From contig NC_092040.1 in the NCBI RefSeq assembly GCF_003086295.3, positions 61,855,559-61,919,558 of the forward strand: a stretch of 64,000 nucleotides of DNA, written 5' to 3'. Below are positions 1 through 9,605 of the stretch, piece by piece; the stretch's first letter is position 1, and every line of letters begins with the position of its first letter. The notes under the pieces were generated by a model that had not been told where the DNA came from, ran no database searches, and saw only the letters and a program-made list of their open reading frames with translations. The translations under genes and the position numbers were made by a program. Origin of the DNA: Arachis hypogaea (Eukaryota; Streptophyta; Magnoliopsida; Fabales; Fabaceae).

Positions 1-1486
1 ATTGTTTTTAGTATGTTTTTAGTATATTTTAGTTAGTTTTTAGTATATTTTTATTAGTTTTTAGTTAAAATTCACTTTTCTGGACTTTACTATGAGTTTG
101 TGTGTTTTTCTGTGATTTCAGGTATTTTCTGACTGAAATTGAGGGTCCTGAGCAAAAATCTGATTCAGAGACTGAAAAGGACTGCAGATGCTGTTGGATT
201 CTGACCTTCCTGCACTCGAAGTGGATTTTCTGGAGCTACAGAAGCCCAATTGGAGCGCTCTCAATGGCATTGGAAAGTAGACATCCTGGGCTTTCCAGCA
301 ATGTATAATAGTCCATACTTTGCCCGAGATTTGATGGCCCAAACCGGCGTGGAAAAATAGCCTCAGAAATTCCAGCGTTTAACGCTGGAACTGGCATAAA
401 ACTTGGAGTTAAACGCCCAAACTGGCATAAAAGCTGGCGTTTAACTCCAGAAAAGGTCTCTACACGAAATGCTTCATTGCTCAGCCAAGCACACGCCAAG
501 TGGACCCAGAAGTGGATTTTTACGTCATTTACTCATTTCTGTATACTTAGGTTACTAGTTTACTATTAATAGGATCTTTTGACATTGTATCTGTACCTCA
601 TGACACTTTACACGTTTTCTTTGTGTACTTTCCACGGCATGAGTCTCTAAACCCATGGTTGGGGTGAGGAGCTCTGCTGTGTCTTGATGGATTAATGCAA
701 TTACTACTGTTTCTTATTCAATCATGCTTGCTTCCATTCTAAGATAATACTTGTTCTTAACCCGGATGAATGTGATGATCCATGACAATCATCATCATTC
801 TCAACTATGAACGCGTGCCTGACAACCACCTCCGTTCTACCTTAGATTAAGTAGTTATCTCTTTGATTCTTTAATCGGAATCTTCGTGGTATAAGCTAGA
901 ATTGATGGCGGCATTCAAGAGAATCCGGAAGGTCTAAACCTTGTCTGTGGTATTCTGAGTAGGATTCAATGATTGAATGACTGTGACGTGCTTCAAACTC
1001 CTAGCAGGCGGGGCGTTAGTGACAGACGCAAAAGAATCACTGGATTCTATTCCGGCCTGACCGAGAACCGACAGATGATTAGCCATGCTGTGACAGAGCA
1101 TAGGAACATTTTCACTGAGAGGATGGGAGGTAGCCATTGACAACGGTGAAACCCTACATACAACTTGCCATGGAAGGAGCCTTGCGTGTTTGATGAAGAA
1201 GACAGTAGGAAAGCAGAGATCCAGAAGATAGAGCATCTCCAAAACCTCAACCTATTCTCTATTACTGCAAAACAAGTAATCATTTCATGTTCTTTTGTTT
1301 TTCACAATCAATCCTGATAATTTCTGATATCCTGACTAAGATTTACAAGATAACCATAGCTTGCTTCAAGCCGACAATCTCCGTGGGATCGACCCTTGCT
1401 CACGCAAGGTATTACTTGGACGACCCAGTGCACTTGCTGGTTAGTTGTGCGGAGTTGCAAAAGTGTGATTGCAATTTCGTGCACCA
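1..1486 (+). mobile_element. FIDEL-like LTR, left copy of element A (5' end cut by window)
   Basis: Matches the LTR at 7251-8767 almost base for base. Position 1 equals position 7282 of that copy, so the first 31 bases lie outside the window. It ends in the terminal TGCACCA shared by all LTRs of this group. About twenty scattered differences were seen by eye over 1.5 kb, so the two copies are young, and both have the same net length. Short CG-containing palindromes lie at about 375-450. What follows is not a primer binding site but sequence normally found after the protease gene, so the 5' internal region is missing. Confidence 0.9.
375..450 (+). repeat. Palindrome cluster in LTR (CCAGCGTTTAACGCTGG and decayed relatives)
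   Basis: One perfect 17-base palindrome with a single central base is followed by half-decayed GGAGTTAAACGCCC and GGCGTTTAACTCC units. It is repeated at about 7655-7730 in the right LTR. The same class of palindrome forms the large internal arrays. Confidence 0.75.
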
Positions 1487-1565
1487 GAGGTTCCAACATT
1501 GCTCTGAGTATTTGTGAGGCTCCATGAGAGCCCACTGTCAAGCTACTGACATTAAAGAAGTGCTT

Positions 1566-1583
1566 GTTGGGAGGCAACCCAAT
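1566..1583 (+). other. Post-gag/pol RNA hairpin with loop AGGCAA
   Basis: Arms GTTGGG and CCCAAT (one G-U pair) enclose the loop AGGCAA. Counterparts lie at 17790-17807 and, on the minus strand, at 45657-45674, both just downstream of the last gag/pol codon. The stem sequence changes between copies but pairing is kept. Confidence 0.55.
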
Positions 1584-1723
1584 GTTATATTTATCTATTT
1601 TCCTTTGTTATTTTATGTTTTCTATAGGTTGATGATCATGAGAAGTCACAAAATCAATTGAAAAAGCAAAAAAAGAATGAAAAATAGAAAGAAAAACAGC
1701 ACACCATAGAGGAAAAACTTGCT

Positions 1724-1891
1724 GTCATTTAAACGCCAGTAAGGGCAGCAAATGGGCGTTTAACGCCCAGTCTGGAACCATTCTGGGCGTTTAACACCAA
1801 AAAGGGGCACCAGACTGACGTTTAACGCCAGGAATGGGCAACAAGCTGGTGTTAAACGCCAGAAATAGGCACCAGCCCGGCGTTTAACACC
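1724..1891 (+). repeat. 31-bp phased palindrome array, element A left part
   Basis: GGCGTT-N-AACGCC units or one-step decayed versions start at 1755, 1786, 1817, 1848 and 1879, each 31 bp apart, with a half-decayed unit at 1724. Decay is mainly CG to TG or CA (for example AACACC). The array lies about 300 bp upstream of a TATA box at 2197. Confidence 0.85.
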
Positions 1892-2196
1892 AGGATTGGC
1901 AGAAGGAGCATTTTTGCTCGCCACTTGGTCCAGGGATAAATTATCCTTGACACCTCAGGATCTGTGGGCCCCACAGGATCCCCACCTACCCCACCACTCT
2001 CTCTCTTCTTCACCCATTCACCAATCACCTCAATACCTCTTCCCCAAAAAACCCCTCACCTATCAAATCCCACCATTCTCTTTACCACTCACATCCATCC
2101 TTCATAAAACCCCACCTACCTTACCATTCAAATTCAAACCACTTTCCCTCCCAAACCCACCCATACATGACCGAACCCTACCCCTCTCTTCACTCC

Positions 2197-2205
2197 TATA
2201 TAAAT
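2197..2205 (+). promoter_or_regulatory. Internal TATA box upstream of post-pol ORF
   Basis: TATATAAAT in a C-rich context, followed by a CT-rich leader and an ATG 197 bases downstream. The matching position in three other copies also carries a TATA box (5025, 18441 and, on the minus strand, 44776). This suggests a separate mRNA for the post-pol ORF. Activity is inferred. Confidence 0.55.
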
Positions 2206-2319
2206 CCATCTTCACTCCTTCATTTTCACACAACCTACAACTACTTCTCCCCCTTGGCCGAAAAACAAAGCCACCTCCATCTCCTCTATTTCTTCTTCTT
2301 CTACTCTCTTCTTTCTTCT

Positions 2320-2339
2320 TTTGCTCGAGGACGAGCAAA
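2320..2339 (+). other. AGGA-tetraloop hairpin, leader of post-pol ORF
   Basis: Perfect 8-bp stem TTTGCTCG / CGAGCAAA with loop AGGA. It lies 54 bases before the ATG and is followed by TAAGTTTGGTGTGG. Related hairpins recur throughout the window with different but paired stems. Confidence 0.7.
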
Positions 2340-2393
2340 CCTTCTAAGTTTGGTGTGGTAAAAGCATTGCTTTTTGTTTTTCTATAACCATTT

Positions 2394-3358
2394 ATGGCAC
2401 CTAAGGCCGGAGAAACCTCTAGAAAGAGGAAAGGGAAGGCAAAAGCTTCCACCTCCGAGTCATAAGAGATGGAGAGATTCATCTTAAAGGTGCATCAAGA
2501 CCACTTCTATGAAGTTGTGGCCATGAAGAAGGTGATCCCGAGGTCCCTTACAAACTCAAAAAGAGTGAATATCGGAGATCCGACATAGATTCAAAGAAAA
2601 AACAAAATTCAAAAGTCAGAATTAATGGTCAAGATTCTATGCCAATGCATATCAAGAACAGATCAAAGTGTAATGACCAAAATGGCTTACATGTCGGGGA
2701 ATGCTAGATTTAGCCGGATGTAAGGTGGATCAACTTGCCCATGATGCAAGGAGATGAAACACCCTTACACTAGAAGGGTCAACTTTGATCAAACGTTGGA
2801 CCAAGTCCTCATAGACATTTGTGAAGAGGGCGCTCAATGGAAGAGAGATTCAAGAGGGAAGCCGGTTCAACTGAGAAGGCATGACCTCAAGCCCGTGGCT
2901 AGGGGATGGTTGGAGTTTATCCAACGCTCAATCATTCCTACTAGCAACCGGTCCGAAGTTACTATAGACCGGGCTATCATGATTCGTAGCATCATGATTG
3001 GAGAAGAAGTAGAAGTTCATGAGGTTATATCCTAAGAACTTTATAGGTGGCGACAAGTCCTCTACTTGGCAAGGTTAGCCTTCCCTCATCTCATTTGTAC
3101 CTCTGTTATTCAGTTGGAGTTGACATAGAGGGAGACATCCTCATTGATGAGGACAAGCCCATCACTAAGAAAAGGATGGAGCAAACAGAGATCCCACTCA
3201 TCATGAATCCCTGAGATGCCTCAAGGGATGCACTTTCCTCTCCACAAAACTATTGGGAGCAAATCAACACCTCCCCTAGGAGAATTGAGTTCCAACATGG
3301 GACAACTAAGGGTGGAAGCACCCAAGAACATTCCATCCTCCTTCATGAAATTAGAGAA
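2394..3358 (+). pseudogene. Post-pol ORF of FIDEL-like element, broken and cut by the gap
   Basis: Starts with an ATG whose first codons read MAPKAGETSRKRKGK, as in the copy at 18641. A stop sits at about codon 24, where the sister copy has a tryptophan codon. The body survives in another frame: 2754-3035 encodes the conserved RGWLEFIQRS...PTSNRSEVT block, and further frameshifts and stops follow. This resembles the family annotated in legumes as a putative plant transposon protein. Its function is unknown. It occupies the env position of retrovirus-like elements, but I see no signal peptide or membrane segment. The end is lost in the N run. Confidence 0.75.
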
Positions 3359-4358
3359 NNNNNNNNNNNNNNNNNNNNNNNNNNNNNNNNNNNNNNNNNN
3401 NNNNNNNNNNNNNNNNNNNNNNNNNNNNNNNNNNNNNNNNNNNNNNNNNNNNNNNNNNNNNNNNNNNNNNNNNNNNNNNNNNNNNNNNNNNNNNNNNNNN
3501 NNNNNNNNNNNNNNNNNNNNNNNNNNNNNNNNNNNNNNNNNNNNNNNNNNNNNNNNNNNNNNNNNNNNNNNNNNNNNNNNNNNNNNNNNNNNNNNNNNNN
3601 NNNNNNNNNNNNNNNNNNNNNNNNNNNNNNNNNNNNNNNNNNNNNNNNNNNNNNNNNNNNNNNNNNNNNNNNNNNNNNNNNNNNNNNNNNNNNNNNNNNN
3701 NNNNNNNNNNNNNNNNNNNNNNNNNNNNNNNNNNNNNNNNNNNNNNNNNNNNNNNNNNNNNNNNNNNNNNNNNNNNNNNNNNNNNNNNNNNNNNNNNNNN
3801 NNNNNNNNNNNNNNNNNNNNNNNNNNNNNNNNNNNNNNNNNNNNNNNNNNNNNNNNNNNNNNNNNNNNNNNNNNNNNNNNNNNNNNNNNNNNNNNNNNNN
3901 NNNNNNNNNNNNNNNNNNNNNNNNNNNNNNNNNNNNNNNNNNNNNNNNNNNNNNNNNNNNNNNNNNNNNNNNNNNNNNNNNNNNNNNNNNNNNNNNNNNN
4001 NNNNNNNNNNNNNNNNNNNNNNNNNNNNNNNNNNNNNNNNNNNNNNNNNNNNNNNNNNNNNNNNNNNNNNNNNNNNNNNNNNNNNNNNNNNNNNNNNNNN
4101 NNNNNNNNNNNNNNNNNNNNNNNNNNNNNNNNNNNNNNNNNNNNNNNNNNNNNNNNNNNNNNNNNNNNNNNNNNNNNNNNNNNNNNNNNNNNNNNNNNNN
4201 NNNNNNNNNNNNNNNNNNNNNNNNNNNNNNNNNNNNNNNNNNNNNNNNNNNNNNNNNNNNNNNNNNNNNNNNNNNNNNNNNNNNNNNNNNNNNNNNNNNN
4301 NNNNNNNNNNNNNNNNNNNNNNNNNNNNNNNNNNNNNNNNNNNNNNNNNNNNNNNNNN
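3359..4358. other. Assembly gap, exactly 1000 N
   Basis: Round-number run of N. The flanks belong to different subfamilies of the same element group: gag-protease-only type on the left and full gag-pol type on the right. True size and contents are unknown, and ORFs that cross it are not real. Confidence 0.99.
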
Positions 4359-4493
4359 TAGGAGGTTATAAGATTTGTTCTTACAGAGGCAAGTATCAAA
4401 AATGAAGGAATTCACAGAGTTACAGAAGGATTCAGCTCAAAAAGCAGAGAAAAAGAGCTTACTGCCGAAAAAACGCCAGTAAGGGGCATTTTG

Positions 4494-4758
4494 GGCGTTA
4501 AACGCCAGAATGGGTACCATTCTGGGCGTTTAACGCCAGGAATGGTGCCATTTTGGGCGTTAAACGCCAGAATGGGCACCATTCTGGGCGTTTAACGCCA
4601 GGTGTGCAGCATCCTGGGCGTTCAGAAAAACGCCCAGTGATAAAGGATTTCTGGCGTTTAACGCCAGCTAGGGCACCTGGCTGGGCGTTAAACGCCCAAA
4701 AGGGGCACCAAATGGGCGTTAAACGCCAGAATGGGTGCCATTCTGGGCGTTTAACGCC
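4494..4758 (+). repeat. 31-bp phased palindrome array, element A right part
   Basis: Eight perfect GGCGTT-N-AACGCC palindromes start at 4494, 4525, 4556, 4587, 4653, 4684, 4715 and 4746. One unit with an expanded centre (GGCGTTCAGAAAAACGCC) starts at 4617. Spacing is 31 bp throughout; the expanded unit adds exactly its five extra bases. Many spacers are also inverted copies: CCAGAATGG on one side faces CCATTCTGG on the other, so neighbouring units form longer palindromes. A TATA box lies about 270 bp downstream. Confidence 0.95.
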
Positions 4759-5024
4759 AGTAAGGTGGGGGGACCACAATTTTGTTTTCAAATCAAATTT
4801 TTTCAAACTTTCCTTTTCTTACCCATATTTTTCTACAAAAATACATTTCAATCTCTCATCATTCACTTTCAAATTTTCAAATATCTAAAATCACTCTTCA
4901 AATCTCTCAAATCATTCTCAAATTTTGTTCAAAAAAATCACCCTTTCCTCAATTTCTTTCCATATCTTCTCAAATCTCCTTTCAAAGTTCTCTTTTTTTT
5001 TCGAAAAAACTCCTCTCCCCACCT

Positions 5025-5032
5025 TATAAATA
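5025..5032 (+). promoter_or_regulatory. Internal TATA box (TATAAATA) upstream of post-pol ORF
   Basis: TATAAATA in a C/T-rich region, 150 bases before the ATG at 5175. It has the same position relative to the palindrome array, leader hairpin and ORF as in the other copies. Promoter activity is inferred. Confidence 0.6.
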
Positions 5033-5100
5033 CACGTTTGACCCCCTTCATTCCCCACACCATTCGAATTTCCTCTTTCTCTCTCTCTTCTTTCCTTTCT

Positions 5101-5120
5101 TTTGCTTGAGGACAAGCAAA
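5101..5120 (+). other. AGGA-tetraloop hairpin, leader of post-pol ORF
   Basis: Perfect 8-bp stem TTTGCTTG / CAAGCAAA with loop AGGA, followed by TAAGTTTGGTGTGC. One pair is changed from C-G (copy at 2320) to T-A, with pairing kept. Confidence 0.7.
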
Positions 5121-5174
5121 CCTCTAAGTTTGGTGTGCTTTTCCGTGATCACTAAGCCAAGATTCATCAAGATC

Positions 5175-6287
5175 ATGGCTCCTAAGGGAAGACAAACCAA
5201 TTTAAGAGGAAAGAAAGAGAATAATCCAAAGAATCTTTGGAATCAAGAGAAGTTCTTAACCAAAGAACATGAAGACCATTATCACAAAATAATGGGTCTG
5301 AGGTCAGTGATCCCAGAAGTAAAATTTGATCTGAAAGAAGATGAATATCCGGGGATCCAAGAGCAAATTCGAAACAGAGGATGGGAAGTTCTAACCAATC
5401 CTGAAATAAAAGTTGGAAGGAACATGGTTCAGGAATTCTACTCAAATCTGTGGCTAACAGATAAGCAGAGAATGACTGGAACTGCTTACCATACCTACAG
5501 AACCATGGTCAGAGGGAAAGTTATGTACTTCCATCTGGACAAAATAAGAGAAATCTTCAAACTACCTCAACTGCAAGATGATCCTGAATCCTTTAATAGG
5601 AGGATGGTGAGAGCAGATAAAGGGTTGGATCAAGTTCTAGAGGACATATGCCTCCCTGGAACTAAGTGGATAACCAATTCAAAGGGTGTCCCAAACCAAC
5701 TCAAGAGGGGAGACCTCAAGCCAATTGCAAGAGGTTGGCTAGACTTTATTGGGCGTTCCATATTGCCCACTAGCAACCGTTCTGAGGTCACCATCAAGAG
5801 AGCAGTGATGATTCATTACATTATGCTTGGAAAAGAAGTGGAGGTTCATCATGTGATTGCTTGTGAGATCTACACAATTGCAAATAAGAATTCCACTGAA
5901 GCCAAACTGGCTTACCCAAGCTTGATCTCCTTGCTCTGTAAAGAGGCTGGGGTGAAGATGGGAGTAGATAAGTTCATACCCATTGAACACCCAATCACCA
6001 AGAAGTCAATGGAAGGACAAATGCAAGACAACTCTATCAAGAGGAGGGCGCAGGAATTCCTCTCTGAATTCCCAAGAATTGACTACTGGACCAGCCTAGA
6101 AGCATCTATCACCAAGTTGCAAGAGACTATAGAGCAACTGAAGGAAGAACAGCAGAATCAGAACTGCATGCTCTGCAAATTGCTGAAGGAACAAGAGAAG
6201 CAGGGGCGTGAACTCCAAGAGCTGAAACGCCAAAAGCTCTCCTCTCAAGTTGAGGGAGCATCCACTACTCAAAATCAAGGTTGTTGA
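5175..6287 (+). CDS. Post-pol ORF of FIDEL-like element, intact (370 aa, unknown function)
   Basis: The frame is open further upstream, but I start at the ATG encoding MAPKGRQTN because it lies just after the TATA box and leader hairpin and is shared with the copies at 44624, 2394 and 18641. The N-terminus is basic. A central conserved block (about residues 180-215) reads RGWLDFIGRS...PTSNRSEVT. The last 80 residues are rich in E, K, Q and L in a coiled-coil-like pattern. No signal peptide or membrane helix is seen. The family is known in legume annotation as a putative plant transposon protein; its role is not established. It lies where retrovirus-like elements carry env, and is separated from gag/pol by a palindrome array and its own TATA box. 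It has no premature stop, unlike most coding parts here. Confidence 0.8.
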   Translation: MAPKGRQTNLRGKKENNPKNLWNQEKFLTKEHEDHYHKIMGLRSVIPEVKFDLKEDEYPGIQEQIRNRGWEVLTNPEIKVGRNMVQEFYSNLWLTDKQRMTGTAYHTYRTMVRGKVMYFHLDKIREIFKLPQLQDDPESFNRRMVRADKGLDQVLEDICLPGTKWITNSKGVPNQLKRGDLKPIARGWLDFIGRSILPTSNRSEVTIKRAVMIHYIMLGKEVEVHHVIACEIYTIANKNSTEAKLAYPSLISLLCKEAGVKMGVDKFIPIEHPITKKSMEGQMQDNSIKRRAQEFLSEFPRIDYWTSLEASITKLQETIEQLKEEQQNQNCMLCKLLKEQEKQGRELQELKRQKLSSQVEGASTTQNQGC

Positions 6288-7250
6288 GTCCTAACTCTGT
6301 GAAAACCTCTATCATTAGGAGCCTATGTTTTTGCGTTTTTTTTCTTTTGTTTTGTTTTCTATTTTTATTTTTTAGTCTCATCTTATATCTATCTTTGAGT
6401 CTTGCTCTTAATTCATAATTAATAAAATTGAAATTTTATGCCTTAAAGCTATGAATGTCCTATGAATCCATCACCTCTCTTAAATGAAAAATGCTTTAAT
6501 CACAAAAGAACAAGAAGTACAGGATTTTGAATTTTATCATTGAAACTAGTTGAATTAGTTTGATGTGGTGACAATACTTTTTGCTTTCTGAATGAATGCT
6601 TGAACAGTGCATATGTCTCTTGAATTTGTTGTTTTAAAAATGTTAAAATTGTTGGCTCTTGAAAGAATGAAGGAAAAAGAGAACTGTTATTGAGTATCTA
6701 AAAAATTCATCAAAGTGATTCTTGAAGCAAGAAAAAGCAGTGAAAAATGAAAAAAAATTTTGAAAAAAAAAAGGAGAGAAAAGAAAAAGAAAAAGAAAGA
6801 AATAAAGTTGTGATCCAAGGCAACAAGAGTGTGCTTAAGAACCCTGGACACCTCTAATTGGGGACTCTAGCAAAGCTGGGTCACAATCTGAAAAGGTTCA
6901 CCCAATTATGTGTCTGTGGCATGTATGTATCCGGTGGTAATACTGGAAGACATAGTGCTTTGGGCCACAGCCAAGACTCATACACTGGCTATGTTCAAGA
7001 ATCATTGTACTTAACTAGGAGAATCAATAACACTATCTGAGTTCTGAGTTCTTATAGATGCCAATCATTCTGAACTTCAAGGGATAGAGTGAGATGCCAA
7101 AACTGTTCGGAAGCAAAAAGCTACTGGTCCCACTCATCTAATTGGAGCTATGTTTCCCTGATATTATGGAGTCTATAGTATATTCTCTTCTTTTTATCCT
7201 ATTTTGATTTTCAGTTGCTTGGGGACAACAACAATTTAAGTTTGGTGTTG
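6288..7250 (+). other. 3' untranslated region of element A with purine tract
   Basis: Non-coding. A purine-rich A/G tract lies at about 6720-6806. A conserved segment (6810-6990) follows and is repeated at 10901-11046 and, in reverse, at about 42720-42900. The second AGGA-type hairpin and the priming region come just before the 3' LTR. Confidence 0.75.
7215..7250 (+). promoter_or_regulatory. Degenerate second hairpin and presumed plus-strand priming site
   Basis: TTGCTTG, loop GGGA and CAACAAC form only a short stem here. The counterpart in element R (minus strand, 42467-42486) is perfect with loop AGGA. The 16 bases TTTAAGTTTGGTGTTG abut the LTR and are identical in R. This should be the polypurine tract, yet it is not purine-rich. 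Confidence 0.5.
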
Positions 7251-8767
7251 TGATGAGCGGATAATTTGTACGCTTTTTGGCATTGTTTTTAGTATGTTTT
7301 TAGTATATTTTAGTTAGTTTTTAGTATATTTTTATTAGTTTTTAGTTAAAATTCACTTTTCTGGACTTTACTATGAGTTTTGTGTTTTTCTGTGATTTCA
7401 GGTATTTTCTGACTGAAATTGAGGGTCCTGAGCAAAAATCTGATTCAGAGACTGAAAAGGACTGCAGATGCTGTTGGATTCTGACCTCCCTGCACTCGAA
7501 GTGGATTTTCTGGAGCTACGGAAGCCCAATTGGGCGCTCTCAACGGCATTGGAAAGTAGACATCCTGGGCTTTCCAGCAATGTATAATAGTCTATACTTT
7601 GCCTGAGATTTGATGGCCCAAACCGGCGTGGCAAAACAGCCTCAGAAATTCCAGCGTTTAACGCTGGAACTGGCAAAAAACTTGGAGTTAAACGCCCAAA
7701 CTGGCATAAAAGCTGGCGTTTAACTCCAGAAAAGGTCTCTACACGAAAATGCTTCATTGCTCAGCCCAAGCACACGCCAAGTGGACCCAGAAGTGGATTT
7801 TTACGTCATTTACTCATTTCTGTATACCTTAGGTTACTAGTTTACTATTAATAGGATCTTTTGACATTGTATCTGTACATCATGACACTTTACACGTTTT
7901 CTTTGTGTACTTTCCACGGCATGAGTCTCTAAACCCCATGGTTGGGGGTGAGGAGCTCTGCTGTGTCTTGATGGATTAATACAATTACTACTGTTTCTTA
8001 TTCAATCATGCTTGCTTCCATTCTAAGATAATACTTGTTCTTAACCCGGATGAATGTGATGATCCGTGACAATCATCATCATTCTCAACTATGAACGCGG
8101 CCTGACAACCACCTCCGTTCTACCTTAGATTAAGTAGTTATCTCTTGATTCTTTAATCGGAATCTTCGTGGTATAAGCTAGAATTGATGGCGGCATTCAA
8201 GAGAATCCGGAAGGTCTAAACCTTGTCTGTGGTATTCTGAGTAGGATTCAATGATTGAATGACTGTGACGTGCTTCAAACTCCTAGCAGGCGGGGCGTTA
8301 GTGACAGACGCAAAAGAATCACTGGATTCTATTCCGGCCTGACCGAGAACCGACAGATGATTAGCCATGCTGTGACAGAGCATAGGAACATTTTCACTGA
8401 GAGGATGGGAGGTAGCCATTGACAACAGTGAAACCCTACATACAGCTTGCCATGGAAGGAGCCTTGCGTGTTTGATGAAGAAGACAGTAGGAAAGCAGAG
8501 ATCCAGAAGATAGAGCATCTCCAAAACCTCAACCTATTCTCTATTACTGCAAAACAAGTAATCATTTCATGTTCTTTTGTTTTTCACAATCAATCCTGAT
8601 AATTTCTGATATCCTGACTAAGATTTACAAGATAACCATAGCTTCTTCAAGCCGACAATCTCCGTGGGATCGACCCTTGCTCACGCAAGGTATTACTTGG
8701 ACGACCCAGTGCACTTGCTGGTTAGTTGTGCGGAGTTGCAAAAGTGTGATTGCAATTTCGTGCACCA
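7251..8767 (+). mobile_element. FIDEL-like LTR, 3' LTR of element A (1517 bp)
   Basis: Starts TGATGAGCGG and ends TGCACCA. It is preceded by the conserved 16-base priming-site sequence, so it is a true 3' LTR. It differs from the left copy at roughly twenty positions. The downstream flank (TCCTT...) belongs to another retroelement, so element A inserted into an older repeat. The matching left duplication lies outside the window. Confidence 0.92.
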
Positions 8768-9490
8768 TCCTTCCTCTTCCATTTTTCTTCCCTTTTTTCC
8801 CTCTTCTACCTCATCACACTTCAAAAACTGATAACCATTTATTTTAGTTAGTTAATTTTTTTCTTTAGTTATTATTATTTTGTTTAGTTTTCATTTATTT
8901 TCTCTTTTCATTATAACTATGGATATGACTTGTTACTATGCATTGCTGCCCTTTATGCCTAAATGCTATTTTAGCATGAATGTTTTAGCTAACCTTTGTT
9001 GGATTCTATGATTGAGGTATATTTGCTACTGGTTTAAGTTTTCATGCTTACCTTTTAAACACCAAGTGATGAGAATTGCCTTGAGCTTATAACTCTTTTA
9101 AATTGCATGATTTGGCCACCATGTGATTTGAACCCAATTCTTGATTAGGCAATTCTTGATGGATGTTATGCATTACTTCAATGCTTGTATTCCATAATTA
9201 TGTGCATCCAATGCTTTTAGCTTGAATGCTTTCATGCTTCTTCAATGCTTGTTTACCTTACAAGTTCACTTAAAGCATCTCAAGCACCTAGATAAGTAGG
9301 TGTATACGTCTTTTGACATCACTTTTTATGCTAATGTGTTCTAAATCGTGCAATTTAATTCACATACCTAATATTTCTTAATGTCACACTAATCACTCAC
9401 TCATTCCTATGATTAGTACCTCATTCAACATGTATGCTTCTTGCTTTTATATCTTCTCATCTTATGGTGTTATATTTTTGTTTTTCATGA

Positions 9491-9547
9491 ATGATGTACC
9501 AAGCAAAAATGGAAGTGGAAGAAGAACATAGCACCACCTCCAGCTAA
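9491..9547 (+). pseudogene. Tiny ORF remnant, TE3-like small protein (18 aa)
   Basis: ATG followed by 17 codons rich in E and S, just upstream of the AGGA hairpin. It holds the position of the 60-aa ORF at 33853 and the 28-aa ORF at 26177. Probably a remnant; function unknown. Confidence 0.3.
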
Positions 9548-9588
9548 GGTAGCAATCCGGAGATCACGTACCCTTGCTCATCTTTGAA

Positions 9589-9605
9589 TGCACCGAGGAC
9601 GTGCA
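9589..9605 (+). other. AGGA-loop hairpin (stem with one bulged C)
   Basis: TGCACCG, loop AGGA, CGTGCA: six pairs with one bulged C. Followed by TTTAAGTGTGGGAGG. The same slot in TE2b and TE3 carries fully paired versions. Confidence 0.55.

Noticed and set aside
2102..2482. Minus-strand 126-aa ORF
   Set aside because: Antisense of a CT-rich leader and the start of the post-pol ORF; low complexity.
3216..4415. Long ORFs crossing the N run on both strands
   Set aside because: They exist only because N is read as open; the real flanking codons are few.
4494..4758. CRISPR-like regular repeat array
   Set aside because: Repeats are 13-bp palindromes in a plant retrotransposon, spacers are related to each other, and no cas genes are possible in this context.
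4498..4888. ORFs rich in GVKRQ / ALNAQ / RLTPG on both strands
   Set aside because: These are the palindrome array read in different frames. The exception is the pol N-terminus (49545-49725), where the frame continues into real coding sequence.
4782..5174. N-terminal extension of the 5175 ORF by an upstream ATG
   Set aside because: The extension spans the TATA box and leader hairpin and is T-rich; relatives start at MAPK.
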